Assembly (NCBI RefSeq): GCF_012726195.1
Contig: NZ_JAASAF010000006.1
Span: forward strand, 124,001 to 188,000
DNA length: 64,000 bases
Source: Rhodococcus sp. HNM0563
Lineage (GTDB): Bacteria > Actinomycetota > Actinomycetes > Mycobacteriales > Mycobacteriaceae
Direction of reading: 5' to 3'
A program made the position numbers and the translations under genes. This document shows, in pieces, positions 16,975-26,032 of this stretch. Position 1 is the stretch's first letter; each line of letters starts with the position of its first letter. The notes under the pieces were generated by a model. It had not been told where the DNA came from, did no database searches, and saw nothing but the letters and a program-made list of their open reading frames with translations.

Positions 16975-17697
16975 TCAAGCTCCGGCGATCTTACCGATCT
17001 GCCTTTCCGCCAGGTCGACGACCAGCTGATCGCCGACGGGCCCGGTCGCGTTGATCTGGAAGTAGACACCGTCGACGGTTCCCGCGACGACGGTGGTGGA
17101 CTCTGCTGCCCCGCCCTGGTCCGCCTCCGCGCGAGCCGCCGTGAGACTGTCGGCACCTTCCACATCCAGTTCCAGTGGGGAGACCCGGTAGGTGACGGAC
17201 GCTTCGGCGTCACCGGATGAGCTCGTCCGGGTGAAACTTGCGCACTCGTCGAGGTTCTCGGCCACCCGGCTCCCGCTGTCACCGGTGGTGACCATGACGG
17301 TGAGAGAACTGTCGGTTCCCTGGCTGCCGTCGGACGCGTATTCCGAAACAGCCGTGCCTGCACGATCCCGGTTCAGTCTCAGCACGGTGTCCACCGCGGT
17401 GGGCACGAGCGCGCCGCACGATTCGGGATCGGTGACCGTGCTGCCGGCGATCTCCTCGAACATCGCGATCACCTCGTCGTTGCTCACCTCACCCATATCC
17501 GAATCGAGCGTGTCGGCCACATCCGTGTGGATGTACCCCGCCGGGGCATCGCCGTCGGAGAGAACCACCTCCGACGGAACGACTGCAGTCGCTGGAGTGG
17601 ACACCGCGTCGGTCCCGGTACTGCTGGAATCGGTGCCGCAGGAGGTCAGGACACACATGGCGAGACATACGAAACCGGCGACCAGGGGCTTGTTCAC
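16975..17697 (-). CDS. Secreted lipoprotein of unknown function
   Basis: 240 residues. The signal peptide ends in the lipobox LTSC (Cys about residue 20), followed by a Ser/Thr-rich linker and a ~190-residue domain with two further cysteines (in DPESCGAL and LDECASF) that could form a disulfide. It recalls the small actinobacterial sensor-domain lipoproteins (PknH-sensor/DUF5642-like), but I cannot assign it firmly. The GTG at 17697 is chosen because the signal peptide begins there and TAACTT (17705-17710) is seven bases upstream with no Shine-Dalgarno. Confidence 0.7.
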   Translation of the reverse strand: MNKPLVAGFVCLAMCVLTSCGTDSSSTGTDAVSTPATAVVPSEVVLSDGDAPAGYIHTDVADTLDSDMGEVSNDEVIAMFEEIAGSTVTDPESCGALVPTAVDTVLRLNRDRAGTAVSEYASDGSQGTDSSLTVMVTTGDSGSRVAENLDECASFTRTSSSGDAEASVTYRVSPLELDVEGADSLTAARAEADQGGAAESTTVVAGTVDGVYFQINATGPVGDQLVVDLAERQIGKIAGA

Positions 17698-17952
17698 AGC
17701 GCGAAAGTTACTTTCTCCTAAGGGGAACCGAGATACCCGGCTGTACAACTCCATCAGCCAAGCTACCAAACACAGAAAACATCCCTCGCTACTCCGATCG
17801 GAAACCAGAACATACATTCGTACGTTACTCGATAATCGAACATTCGTTCTGAAGCATCCGAGTCTCCTGCGCCAGACTCTCTGGCAGGGTCCCGGAGATT
17901 TCGATCAAGGCACGGTCAGGAGGCGCGGACGGCGAGGTGTCGGCGGACGACG

Positions 17953-18111
17953 ATCCCGGTTGAAGTGAAGGCGCGGGTCGTGCTGGCGGCGTTGGCCGAG
18001 GAGATGTCCGGCGCGTCGGCACGGGGTGTCGGATTCGACAGCACCATCCGCCCTCACCAGGCGATCGCGAACCGGGTACCGCGCGACGCATATCGGGGAC
18101 GGAGGGGATGA
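17953..18111 (+). pseudogene. Collapsed transposase remnant (IS3-like)
   Basis: Read on the plus strand in one frame to the TGA at 18109-18111, this gives IPVEVKARVVLAALAEEM, which looks like the N-terminus of an IS3-type OrfA, then after about nine residues DSTIRPHQAIANRVP, which looks like the C-terminus of the integrase OrfB (xxRPHxALxxxTP). Everything between is missing, so two ends of an insertion sequence appear joined by a deletion. No terminal repeats were recognised. It lies in a 437-bp stretch (17698-18134) otherwise without genes. Confidence 0.55.
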
Positions 18112-18134
18112 GTGAATCGGGTTGGAGTGTACGG

Positions 18135-18515
18135 CTATTCGTGCGGAGGCTCGCCGGTGACGACGTGGTCGGCGTGGTTCATGCCTTCCCTCACGAGGCG
18201 GGTGAGGTGGCCGTCGCGGATACTGTAGATGATGCGGCGGCCCTCTCGTCGCGTGTCGACGTGTCCGGTGAAGCGGAGTTTGGCCAGGTGCTGGCTGACC
18301 GCCGTGCGGGAGGCGCCGCAGGCTTCGGTCAGCGCCGTCACGTCCGCTTCGCCGTGGGTGAGGATCCACAGGATGTGCAGGCGGGTCGGGTCGGCGAGCA
18401 TGCGGAAGGTGTTGGTGGCGGCATCGAGGCGCGGCTGATCGGGTGCGACGGGATGGAGGAGGCTGGCAGGTGCGGATGCCGGTGCGGTGCCGGTGGACGT
18501 GCGATCCGCGGCCAT
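18135..18515 (-). CDS. ArsR/SmtB-family metal-type repressor
   Basis: 126 residues. A winged helix occupies residues 35-110: FRMLADPTRLHILWIL, then the recognition helix SRTAVSQHLAKLR and the wing RREGRRIIYSI. The classical alpha-3 CxC metal motif is absent, but the C-terminal helix ends NHADHVVTGEPPHE, whose histidines resemble the alpha-5 nickel/cobalt site of NmtR/KmtR. It would repress the exporter gene until metal binds. It follows the MFS gene by six bases, so the repressor is made from the transcript it controls. Metal specificity is inference. Confidence 0.85.
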   Translation of the reverse strand: MAADRTSTGTAPASAPASLLHPVAPDQPRLDAATNTFRMLADPTRLHILWILTHGEADVTALTEACGASRTAVSQHLAKLRFTGHVDTRREGRRIIYSIRDGHLTRLVREGMNHADHVVTGEPPHE

Positions 18516-18521
18516 CGTCGG

Positions 18522-19766
18522 TCACCTCCCGGTTGCCACCATCTCGGTATCAGCGGACCTGATGCTTTTCGGCCAGGCCCGGACAGCGGTTGTGGTAGCG
18601 AGTGTAGCGAGTGCGGCCAGAATCGCTGCCGCGGCGACCTGACCGACCGCGGCACCCACCCAGCCCGCAATCGGATAGGTGAGCAGGAAACACGCGTGTG
18701 ACAGCGAGAACTGGGCCGTGAACACGTAAGCCCGGTTCTCGGCGGTCGATTCGGCTCGCAGCAACCGCGAAGACGGGGTGTTGATCATCGACGTCCCGGC
18801 GCCGAGCGCGACCCAGAGCGCCGCGAACGCCGCCCACCCGACCGCGGCGGAAGGGCCGGCCGCGAGGACGGCGGTGACCACGGCGAGACCGATCGGGAGG
18901 ACGGTGGCGCCGGTCAGCATCACCGCGCGGTCGTTGTTGTGGGTGAGCAGGCGGGGGATGAGGAGTGCGACGAGCATCGACCCGCCCCCATAGCATCCGA
19001 GTGCGAGCGCGACGCCGGGGTCGGCGCCGCCGAGGAGATCTCGAACGTAGACGACGGTGTTGACGAGCACGAGTGCGGTTGCTGCCGCGACCGCGAGGTT
19101 CATCGCCAGCAGACCGCGCAGGACCGGCCGGCCCAGCATCACTCGCGCGCCGCTGGTGATGCGCCGCACAAGTGGGACGGACCGGTCGGCAGGCATCAGC
19201 TTCGGCAGCTGCGTCGAGGCGACCAGCGCGGCAGAGGCGACGAATCCGGCGACGGTCCCGACGAACAGCAGGTTGTATGAGATCACCATCAGCAGCGCCG
19301 CCGCCAGCACCGGACTCAGCAGCGCCTCGAGGTCGTACGCGAGACGCGAGAGGGACAGGCCACGGGTGTAGTCGTCCTCGTCCTCGAGGACCGAGGGGAT
19401 CATCGACTGGAAGGTCGGGGTGAACGTCGCCGATGCTGCCTGCAACAGGAAGATCAGCACGTAGATCTGCCACTCCTGCCCGACGAACGGCAGGAGCAGG
19501 GCGATCACTGCGCGCACCGCGTCCGCGGACACGAGGAGAACCTTCCGTGGCACCCGGTCGGTGACCGCGGTGATCACCGGCGCCACCGCCACGTAGGCGA
19601 CCATCTTGATCGCCAGCGCCGTCCCGAGCACCGCACCAGCCCGGGCGCCGGCGAGGTCGTAGGCCAGTAGGCCGAGCGCAACCGTCAGCAGGCCGGTGCC
19701 CACCAATGCCACCACCTGCGCAATGAACAAGCGCCTGAAGGTGGGGTTGTGCAGGATGTCGAGCAT
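18522..19766 (-). CDS. MFS efflux transporter linked to ArsR regulator
   Basis: 414 residues with about 12 predicted membrane helices, an MFS_3-like layout with the loop motif DRVPRK after helix 2. In the same transcript as the ArsR/NmtR-like repressor, it is probably an exporter of a transition metal (nickel or cobalt) or a toxic compound. The ATG at 19766 lies 40 bp from a palindrome that probably is the repressor's operator. Confidence 0.85.
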   Translation of the reverse strand: MLDILHNPTFRRLFIAQVVALVGTGLLTVALGLLAYDLAGARAGAVLGTALAIKMVAYVAVAPVITAVTDRVPRKVLLVSADAVRAVIALLLPFVGQEWQIYVLIFLLQAASATFTPTFQSMIPSVLEDEDDYTRGLSLSRLAYDLEALLSPVLAAALLMVISYNLLFVGTVAGFVASAALVASTQLPKLMPADRSVPLVRRITSGARVMLGRPVLRGLLAMNLAVAAATALVLVNTVVYVRDLLGGADPGVALALGCYGGGSMLVALLIPRLLTHNNDRAVMLTGATVLPIGLAVVTAVLAAGPSAAVGWAAFAALWVALGAGTSMINTPSSRLLRAESTAENRAYVFTAQFSLSHACFLLTYPIAGWVGAAVGQVAAAAILAALATLATTTAVRAWPKSIRSADTEMVATGR

Positions 19767-19815
19767 TGGCTGAGCCTTCTGAATCGCGTGGGGTTCATCG
19801 CCACCATATCAATAT

Positions 19816-19827
19816 GAGTGCGCACTC
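19816..19827. promoter_or_regulatory. Palindrome upstream of the MFS-arsR operon
   Basis: GAGTGC|GCACTC is a perfect 12-bp palindrome, embedded in a longer imperfect one (ATATGAGTGC ... GCGCACATGAT, 19813-19837). It is 50-61 bp before the MFS start, a usual place for an ArsR-family operator. Confidence 0.5.
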
Positions 19828-19837
19828 GCGCACATGA

Positions 19838-20128
19838 TGACGGATCAGCGACAGGAGCGACAATGACGTCATGGCGGTTCTCGCTCGGTTCCCGACCGAC
19901 TCAGTGTGGGCTTGGGCAGGCGTGCGAGACCACCCCGCCACGCCACGGTGCCCTACCAGGACAAACCGCCAGACCCTGTCAGGTTCTCGACGCAAGGCAC
20001 AAGCATGGTGGGGACCTCTGGAAACTCGGCCGCAGTTCATTCCGCCCGCGAGTGCGGGCTTGTTCTGCACACCGATACCCGGGAACCACCCCGATCCGGT
20101 CGCATATTTCCACCCCAGAACACAAGCC
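19838..20128. other. Gene-free stretch between the MFS operon and leuS
   Basis: About 290 bp with no credible reading frame on either strand. The only structure I see is a hairpin GCCCGC-GAGT-GCGGGC at 20044-20059 followed by TTGTTCT on the plus strand, which could end rightward transcription, and an ATGACGTCAT palindrome near 19863. Confidence 0.4.
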
Positions 20129-20172
20129 AGCCACCGTCACCAGGGCACCGATGTGCCCCGGCGACGGTGGCT
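20129..20172 (-). terminator. Hairpin downstream of leuS
   Basis: A 10-bp outer stem (AGCCACCGTC 20129-20138 with 20163-20172) encloses a second 6-bp stem (GGGCAC/GTGCCC, loop CGAT). It begins 17 bp past the leuS stop. No T-tract follows, so it may be an intrinsic terminator of the GC-rich type or an RNA-stabilising end. Confidence 0.6.
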
Positions 20173-20188
20173 GCGCTGTCCCTGCGCC

Positions 20189-23047
20189 CTACTTGACGAT
20201 GTTGACCATCTTCCCGGGCACCACGATCACCTTGCGCGGCGCAGCGCCGGCGAGCAACTCAACGATCTTCGCATCGGCCAGCGCCGCAGCCTCGATCGCA
20301 TCCGGCGTCGCATCGGCCGGGACGGTGATACGGCTGCGGACCTTGCCGTTGACCTGGAGCGGGTACTCCACGGTGTCCTCGACCAGCCACTTCTCATCAG
20401 CGGTCGGGAAAGGCCCGTGCGCAAGCGGTTCGGAGTGGCCGAGCCGCGACCACAGCTCCTCGGCAAGGTGCGGAGCGACCGGAGCCGTCATCAGTACCAG
20501 CGGCTCGACCGCGGTGCGCGGCGCACCCGACGGGTACTGCTTGGTCAGGTGATTCGTGTACTCGATCAGCTTCGCGATCGCGGTGTTGTCGCGCAGATGA
20601 GCGTAATCGTCGGTCACACCGGCGACGGCCCTGTTCAGTGCGCGCAGGGTGTCCTCGCCCGGCTCGTCCTCAGTGACGCGGACAGCGCCGGTCTCCTCGT
20701 CGACCACCAGACGCCACGCGCGTTGCAGGAACCGCGACGCACCCACGACATCCTTCGTCGCCCACGGACGCGACTGGTCGAGGGGGCCCATCGACATCTC
20801 GTACACGCGCAGGGTGTCGGCACCGTAATCGTTGCAGATCTCGTCGGGCGCAACGGAATTCTTGAGCGACTTGCCCATCTTTCCGTATTCGCGGGCGACT
20901 TCCTGCTCACCTTCGGGACCAGTCCAGAAGAACTTGCCGTCACGCTCGACCACCTCGTCGGCGGGAACGTACACGCCACGCGCATCCGTGTAGGCGTAGG
21001 CCTGGATGTAGCCCTGGTTGAACAGGCGGCGGTACGGCTCGGACGACGTGACGTAGCCGAGGTCGAAGAGCACCTTGTGCCAGAAGCGCGCGTAGAGCAG
21101 GTGCAGCACCGCATGCTCGACACCGCCCACGTACAGATCGACGCCACCCGGATCGTTCGGACCGTGCAGTTCGGGACGCGGACCCGTCCAGTACGCCTCG
21201 TTCTCCTTGGCACAGAATTCTTCCGAATTCGTCGGGTCGATGTACCGCAGCTGGTACCACGAACTGCCCGCCCACTGCGGCATCACGTTGGTGTCGCGGG
21301 TATAGCGCTGCAGCCCGTCGCCCAGATCGAGTTCGACGTTCACCCAGTCGGTGGCCTTCGCGAGCGGAGGCGACGGCTCGGAGTCGGCGTCGTCCGGATC
21401 GAACGATACCGGAGCGTAGTCCTCGACCTCCGGAAGTTCCACGGGCAGCATCGAATCGGGCAATGCATGAGCTTCACCCTGATCGTCGTACACGATCGGG
21501 AAAGGCTCGCCCCAATAGCGCTGCCGGGCGAAGAGCCAGTCGCGCAGCTTGTACTGCACAGTGCCGGTTCCGGTGCCGTCTTCCTCGAGCTTCGCGATGA
21601 TGGTTTTCTTCGCGTCGGCGATGCTCAATCCGTCGAGCAACCCGGAGTTCACGAGTGCGCCCTCGCCGGTGTAGGCCTCGGCTCCGATGTCGCCTCCCGA
21701 GATGACCTCCCGGATGGGCAGTCCGAATGCGGTCGCGAATTCCCAGTCGCGCTGGTCGTGACCAGGAACCGCCATGATCGCGCCGGTGCCGTAGCCGGTG
21801 AGTACGTAGTCGGCGATGAAGATCGGGAGCTTCTCGCCATTGACGGGGTTCACGGCGTACGCGCCGAGGAACACACCGGTCTTCTCCTTCGACTCCTGCC
21901 GCTCCAGATCGGATTTCGCGGCGATCGCGGCGCGGTAGGCGGCAACGGCGTCGGCCGGGGAGGCAGCGCCACCCGTCCACCGCACGTCGACGCCGGCCGG
22001 CCACGCCGATCCGACGATCGCGTCGACGAGTTCATGCTCGGGAGCAAGGGTGACGTAGCTGGCGCCGAAGAGCGTGTCGGGTCGGGTTGTGAAGACCTCG
22101 ACCACGGAGTCCGTACCGTCGACCGCGAACGCCACCTGGGCGCCGTGCGAGCGGCCGATCCAGTTGCGCTGCATGGACTTGACCTTGTCGGGCCAGTCCA
22201 GGTGCTCGAGGTCGTCGATGAGGCGGTCGGAGTATGCGGTGATTCGCATCATCCACTGGCGCAAGTTCTTCCGGAAGACGGGGAAGTTACCGCGCTCCGA
22301 ACGACCGTCGGCCGTGACCTCTTCGTTGGCCAGGACGGTACCCAGTCCGGGGCACCAGTTGACGAGCGAATTCGACTGGTAGACGAGACGGTACGAGTCG
22401 AGGACCGCGCCACGCTCACCCGACGACAACGATGCCCAGTCACGTCCGTCGTCGAGGGTGCGCGTGCCATCGGCGAATTCGTCCTCGAGCTCGCTGATCC
22501 GACGCGCCTTTCCGGCTGCGGCGTCGTACCACGCGTTGTAGATCGTCAAGAAGATCCACTGGGTCCAGTGGTAGAAGTCGACGTCGGTGGTCGCGACCGA
22601 GCGTCGGTCGTCGTGACCGAGACCCAGACGGCCGAGCTGCCGCTTCATGTTGACGATGTTGGCGTCGGTCGTGGTGCGGGGGTGGGTGCCCGTCTGCACC
22701 GCGTACTGCTCGGCGGGCAGGCCGAAAGCGTCGTAGCCGAGCGTGTGCAGCACGTTGCGTCCCTGCATCCGGTGGAACCGGGCGTAGACGTCGGTCGCGA
22801 TGTAGCCGAGGGGGTGCCCGACGTGCAGGCCCGAGCCCGATGGGTACGGGAACATGTCCTGCACGAACAACTTGTCGGCGGGCACGTCACCGGCGAGATC
22901 ACCCACCGGGTTCGGTGCGTGGAAGGTGCCGCGCTCGCGCCACAGCTCCTGCCAGCGCTGCTCGATCTGCCCCGCGAGTTCGGCGGTGTACCGGTGCTGG
23001 GGGGTGGCGTCGGACGACGGTGGAGAGGACTGAGGGGGACGGGTCAC
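20189..23047 (-). CDS. leuS: Leucyl-tRNA synthetase
   Basis: 952 residues, full length. It charges tRNA-Leu with leucine. HIGH motif appears as [11 protein letters not shown] (HVGH) near the N-terminus, the CP1 editing domain contains [14 protein letters not shown], and the KMSKS loop is KMGKS, followed by the anticodon-binding and C-terminal LeuS domains. The N-terminal extension of about 25 residues is Ser/Pro/Gln-rich. Its start at 23047 leaves 103 bp to the divergent SdpI-type gene. Confidence 0.98.
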   Translation of the reverse strand: MTRPPQSSPPSSDATPQHRYTAELAGQIEQRWQELWRERGTFHAPNPVGDLAGDVPADKLFVQDMFPYPSGSGLHVGHPLGYIATDVYARFHRMQGRNVLHTLGYDAFGLPAEQYAVQTGTHPRTTTDANIVNMKRQLGRLGLGHDDRRSVATTDVDFYHWTQWIFLTIYNAWYDAAAGKARRISELEDEFADGTRTLDDGRDWASLSSGERGAVLDSYRLVYQSNSLVNWCPGLGTVLANEEVTADGRSERGNFPVFRKNLRQWMMRITAYSDRLIDDLEHLDWPDKVKSMQRNWIGRSHGAQVAFAVDGTDSVVEVFTTRPDTLFGASYVTLAPEHELVDAIVGSAWPAGVDVRWTGGAASPADAVAAYRAAIAAKSDLERQESKEKTGVFLGAYAVNPVNGEKLPIFIADYVLTGYGTGAIMAVPGHDQRDWEFATAFGLPIREVISGGDIGAEAYTGEGALVNSGLLDGLSIADAKKTIIAKLEEDGTGTGTVQYKLRDWLFARQRYWGEPFPIVYDDQGEAHALPDSMLPVELPEVEDYAPVSFDPDDADSEPSPPLAKATDWVNVELDLGDGLQRYTRDTNVMPQWAGSSWYQLRYIDPTNSEEFCAKENEAYWTGPRPELHGPNDPGGVDLYVGGVEHAVLHLLYARFWHKVLFDLGYVTSSEPYRRLFNQGYIQAYAYTDARGVYVPADEVVERDGKFFWTGPEGEQEVAREYGKMGKSLKNSVAPDEICNDYGADTLRVYEMSMGPLDQSRPWATKDVVGASRFLQRAWRLVVDEETGAVRVTEDEPGEDTLRALNRAVAGVTDDYAHLRDNTAIAKLIEYTNHLTKQYPSGAPRTAVEPLVLMTAPVAPHLAEELWSRLGHSEPLAHGPFPTADEKWLVEDTVEYPLQVNGKVRSRITVPADATPDAIEAAALADAKIVELLAGAAPRKVIVVPGKMVNIVK

Positions 23048-23150
23048 GGTGATCGCTATCTACTCGGCCGGCGTTTGTGGGCTGCAACCAGGGTAGAACG
23101 TGCCCCGACCCGAGGAGTGGGGCGGCCACACGCGGCGGTATCCTGGTCCG

Positions 23151-23552
23151 GTGCTGATCGTCGCCATTCTGCTTTTTCTTATCGCCCTCGCCATCGGCGC
23201 GGTCGGTGTCGCGGCGCTGACCGGCAAGCTTCCGCGCAACCGCTGGGCGGGTGTGCGCACGCCGGAGTCCCTCCGCGATGAAGAAACCTTCGCCATGGCC
23301 AACAAGGTCGCTGCGCCCAGCATGGTCGGCGCAGGTGCGTTGTGCGTCTTCGGTGGTGTCGCGGCGCTTACCCTGCCCACGATCGGCGGTGTGATCGCGG
23401 TCGTCGTCACGGTTGTCGCAGCGCTGCTCACGGCGGGTGCCGGTGGTTCGATCGCGGCCCGGGTCGCGGAGGCGACGAAGCCCGCGGACGAAGGTTGCGG
23501 AACGTCGTGTGGTGCGTGCAGCCTGCGCGGAATGTGCGAGCCGACCACCTGA
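23151..23552 (+). CDS. SdpI-family membrane protein with cysteine-rich tail
   Basis: 133 residues. An N-terminal helix, the SdpI/YhfL signature LPRNRWAGVRTPESL (about 24-38), and two more helices. SdpI proteins give immunity to a membrane-active peptide in Bacillus; most actinobacterial copies have no known role. Unusually, the C-terminus carries CGTSCGACSLRGMC, a CX3CX2CX5C cluster that could bind a metal or iron-sulfur centre. The GTG at 23151 is chosen because TATCCT is six bases upstream (leaderless) and the family starts with this helix. Confidence 0.8.
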   Translation: MLIVAILLFLIALAIGAVGVAALTGKLPRNRWAGVRTPESLRDEETFAMANKVAAPSMVGAGALCVFGGVAALTLPTIGGVIAVVVTVVAALLTAGAGGSIAARVAEATKPADEGCGTSCGACSLRGMCEPTT

Positions 23553-23586
23553 TCTTCACTCCTGCGGCTGTCCATACCATGTGGCC

Positions 23587-24552
23587 ATGACCAGTCGCCG
23601 CATCATCGACCCCGCCGGCGCCGTGTTCGGGCTGGCGATCCCACTGCTGTGTGCTCTCGCCGTTCTGATTCTCACCGCCGCATGGGAGCCGAGGCTGCCC
23701 GCTGAGGTCGCATCCCATTGGTCGGGCTCGACTCCCGACTCGTTCACCGCTCCGATGACCGGCGCGTGGACGATGGCGCTGCTGATCGCACTGGTCGGGG
23801 GCGGATGCTGCGCGATCGCGGTACTCGCCCAGGCACAGCTGATGATGCGGCGGTACATGCTGGTGATCGGGCTTGCGGTGACCTTCCTGATGGCGACGCT
23901 GTACGTCGCGACTCTGGCCGCACAGCTGGATGTGTCCGACCCGTCGGACACGCCGTTCCCCGCGTGGTCACTCGGACTGGGCATATGTATCGGTGTCGTG
24001 GTCGGATGGCTCGGCGCGAGCCTGCTCCGCGATTACCGGGAGCGGCCGATCGCGACGACAAAGCCCGACCCGTCGCTGCCGCGCGGCCCCGTCGAGTTGC
24101 CCATCGTCGATCAGGTCGGTACCGGCAGGCTCACCACCGTCGTGCTCGCACTTCTGGTACTGGTCCCCGTGATCATCGTGTGCCTGGTGATAGGGAGCTG
24201 GTGGCCCATGGCCATCGCGATCCCGGCGGGCTTCCTGGTCCTGAGCCTGCTCCGGTTCACGGTGCGCGTCGACGAGCGCGGTGTCTCGGTGCGCAACCTC
24301 GGCTCCTCCGCGCTCGACTACGACCTCGACGAGATCATCGGCGCGAAGGTCATCGAGACACGCCCGTTCCAGGACTGGGGCGGATGGGGGATGCGGATCA
24401 AGCGACCCCACCGGTACGGGCTTGTCACGAACACCGGCCCCGCGCTGGTGATCACCACCGAATCGGGTCACGAACTCACGATTACGACCGACCGTGCCGA
24501 GGAGATGGCGGGCGCGATCAACACCCTCGCCGACCGGCGGAACACCGTGTGA
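23587..24552 (+). CDS. DUF1648-type integral membrane protein
   Basis: 321 residues. Helix 1 is followed by PAEVASHWSGSTPDSF, typical of DUF1648 domains, then helices around residues 55-75, 90-110, 125-145 and a pair at 185-230; the C-terminal ~95 residues look like a soluble PH-like beta domain (RVDERGVSVRNLG ... ELTITTDRAEEMAGAI). Function unknown; probably shares an envelope role with the SdpI gene 34 bp upstream. TACCAT lies six bases before the ATG, so it also looks leaderless. Confidence 0.75.
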   Translation: MTSRRIIDPAGAVFGLAIPLLCALAVLILTAAWEPRLPAEVASHWSGSTPDSFTAPMTGAWTMALLIALVGGGCCAIAVLAQAQLMMRRYMLVIGLAVTFLMATLYVATLAAQLDVSDPSDTPFPAWSLGLGICIGVVVGWLGASLLRDYRERPIATTKPDPSLPRGPVELPIVDQVGTGRLTTVVLALLVLVPVIIVCLVIGSWWPMAIAIPAGFLVLSLLRFTVRVDERGVSVRNLGSSALDYDLDEIIGAKVIETRPFQDWGGWGMRIKRPHRYGLVTNTGPALVITTESGHELTITTDRAEEMAGAINTLADRRNTV

Positions 24553-24556
24553 TCTG

Positions 24557-25165
24557 TCAGTTCCGCTCGATCTCGATGGGGTGGGTTGCCAGGAGCGCCA
24601 TCGGGAGCGGCTGGCGGCGCAGCACACTGGCCCACATGTCGGTGCCGGCCGGGGCCAGGATGTCGCGGGGGTGGGCGGAAACGACCATCCAGTCGTCGTT
24701 GTTGAGCTCACCGTCGAGCTGACCGGCACTCCACCCTGCATATCCTGCGAAGATCCGTACTCCCTCGATGTGTGGGGCGAGGGTTTGGGGGTCGGTGTCG
24801 AGGTCGACCAGCACGACCCGGCCCGCGAGCCTGCGGACACCCTTGATGCCGTCGACCGAAGCGCCCTGCCGCGCGACGCCGAGGCACAGCGCGGAGTTTC
24901 GGTGGACCGGCCCGCCGACGTACAGGGCACCCGGCGAGGCCGACAGGGGAGCCCAGTGGGGGAGCATCGCGCCCACGGCGGTGTCGCTGATTCGATTGAG
25001 TACGACACCGAAACTGCCCGAGGCGTTGTGCTCGATGACGTAGATCACGGTGCGCCGGAACGTGGCTTCGGTAAGCGCGGTGCCTGCGATGAGCAGATTC
25101 CCCGCACGGACCTTGGGGGTCGACGGTGCGGTGCGGTCCTCGGGGTCGTCCTGGTGCTGCGCCAC
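24557..25165 (-). CDS. AlgH/YqgE (UPF0301) family protein
   Basis: 202 residues. The family pattern is clear: VRAGNLLIAGTAL, FRRTVIYVIEHNASGSFGVVLNR, YVGGPV, FAGYAGWSAGQLDGEL and WMVVSAHPRDI. The biochemical role of YqgE is not established. It starts at a GTG (25165) and converges with the DUF1648 gene, four bases apart. Confidence 0.93.
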   Translation of the reverse strand: MAQHQDDPEDRTAPSTPKVRAGNLLIAGTALTEATFRRTVIYVIEHNASGSFGVVLNRISDTAVGAMLPHWAPLSASPGALYVGGPVHRNSALCLGVARQGASVDGIKGVRRLAGRVVLVDLDTDPQTLAPHIEGVRIFAGYAGWSAGQLDGELNNDDWMVVSAHPRDILAPAGTDMWASVLRRQPLPMALLATHPIEIERN

Positions 25166-25177
25166 GTCGTCATTGTC

Positions 25178-25885
25178 TCACCGCGGCTGTGCGTTTGTGG
25201 TTACGAATCCTGCAGTGTCGGCCAGAACCCCGAGATGGTGTTCGAACAGCGCCGACACGTCGGTGAAGGTGTCGCGGCCGTATTGACCGAAGACCTCGAA
25301 GCCGACCGCGCCGAACAGTCCGGTCCACACCAGGATCCCGCGGGCGAGAACCGTGTCGGGTAGCTCTGCGTCGAACTCACTCCTGATCCGCGAGAGATCC
25401 GACGAGAGCGAGTCGGGGACCGGAACGGTCTCGATCGCCCGCAACCCGCCCACGGCATACGCGTCCGCCAGAATCCCGACGAGACGGACCACGACCCGGA
25501 TTCCGGGCTGTGTCGTGCGTTCGGCAGGCGCCTGGTAGCCGGGGACCGGGCTTCCGAACAGCAGCGCGTATCGCGCCGGTTCGCGCAGGCCCCATTCGCG
25601 CACGGCACGGCCGAGCGCGCGGAACCGGTCGTGCGGGTCGTCCACCCCGGTTACTGCGGCGTCGACCGTGTCGCCGAGTTCGTCGTACGCATCGACCACC
25701 AGAAGAGTGAGCAGTTCGTCGCGACTCGCAACATAGCGGTACACCGCGGACGAGACCACGCCGAGATCACGTGCGACGGCTCGCAATGAGAGTGCGGCGG
25801 CGCCTTCTGTCGCCAGGTGGTCTCGACCGATACGGAGGATGTCGGCCATCGTGCGGGCGCGCGCCCGTGCGCGGGGGGTGGTCAT
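25178..25885 (-). CDS. TetR-family repressor
   Basis: 235 residues. The N-terminal HTH (about residues 15-60) reads ILRIGRDHLATEGAAALSL then RAVARDLGVVSSAVYRYV, and the C-terminal ligand domain resembles the WHG/TetR_C_33 type. The ATG at 25885 is chosen because the HTH begins there and GGGAA lies just upstream. It is divergent from the NAD(P)-binding oxidoreductase gene, with a perfect 21-nt inverted repeat between the two, so it probably represses both itself and that gene. Confidence 0.9.
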   Translation of the reverse strand: MTTPRARARARTMADILRIGRDHLATEGAAALSLRAVARDLGVVSSAVYRYVASRDELLTLLVVDAYDELGDTVDAAVTGVDDPHDRFRALGRAVREWGLREPARYALLFGSPVPGYQAPAERTTQPGIRVVVRLVGILADAYAVGGLRAIETVPVPDSLSSDLSRIRSEFDAELPDTVLARGILVWTGLFGAVGFEVFGQYGRDTFTDVSALFEHHLGVLADTAGFVTTNAQPR

Positions 25886-25918
25886 GTTCCCAGCCTGACC
25901 ACAACAGCGAGCACTGTC

Positions 25919-26002
25919 AACAAATGTGAGCACTGCTCTTGACATGGGACCACTCGCGGTGCAGTCTGAGTTCAGAAACAGAGAGCAGTGCTCACATTTG
26001 TT
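25919..26002. promoter_or_regulatory. Divergent promoter region with perfect 21-nt inverted repeat
   Basis: The left arm 25919-25939 and right arm 25982-26002 are exact reverse complements over 21 nt; each contains the smaller palindrome GAGCA-C-TGCTC. A further GAGCACTG half-site sits at 25909. The left arm abuts TTGACA (25939-25944), a -35 for the rightward gene, and TTGACA also appears on the minus strand at 25920-25915 for the TetR gene. The right arm ends 30 bp before the oxidoreductase ATG. Two TetR dimers, one on each arm, would cover both promoters. Confidence 0.75.
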
Positions 26003-26032
26003 GGACAAGGTCTCGAGAAAAGGACGGACACC

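Noticed and set aside
17825-18091. 88-codon frame on the minus strand
   Set aside because: Overlaps the transposase remnant; Pro/Ser/Arg-rich, no ribosome site and no family features.
19861-20128. Possible tRNA or small RNA before leuS
   Set aside because: No cloverleaf could be drawn; the T-arm-like GTTCATTCC lacks a partner stem.
19871-23281. 1136-codon open frame on the plus strand
   Set aside because: It is antisense to leuS, which has all tRNA-synthetase motifs; the plus frame is arginine/valine-rich without any domain, a normal effect of high GC.
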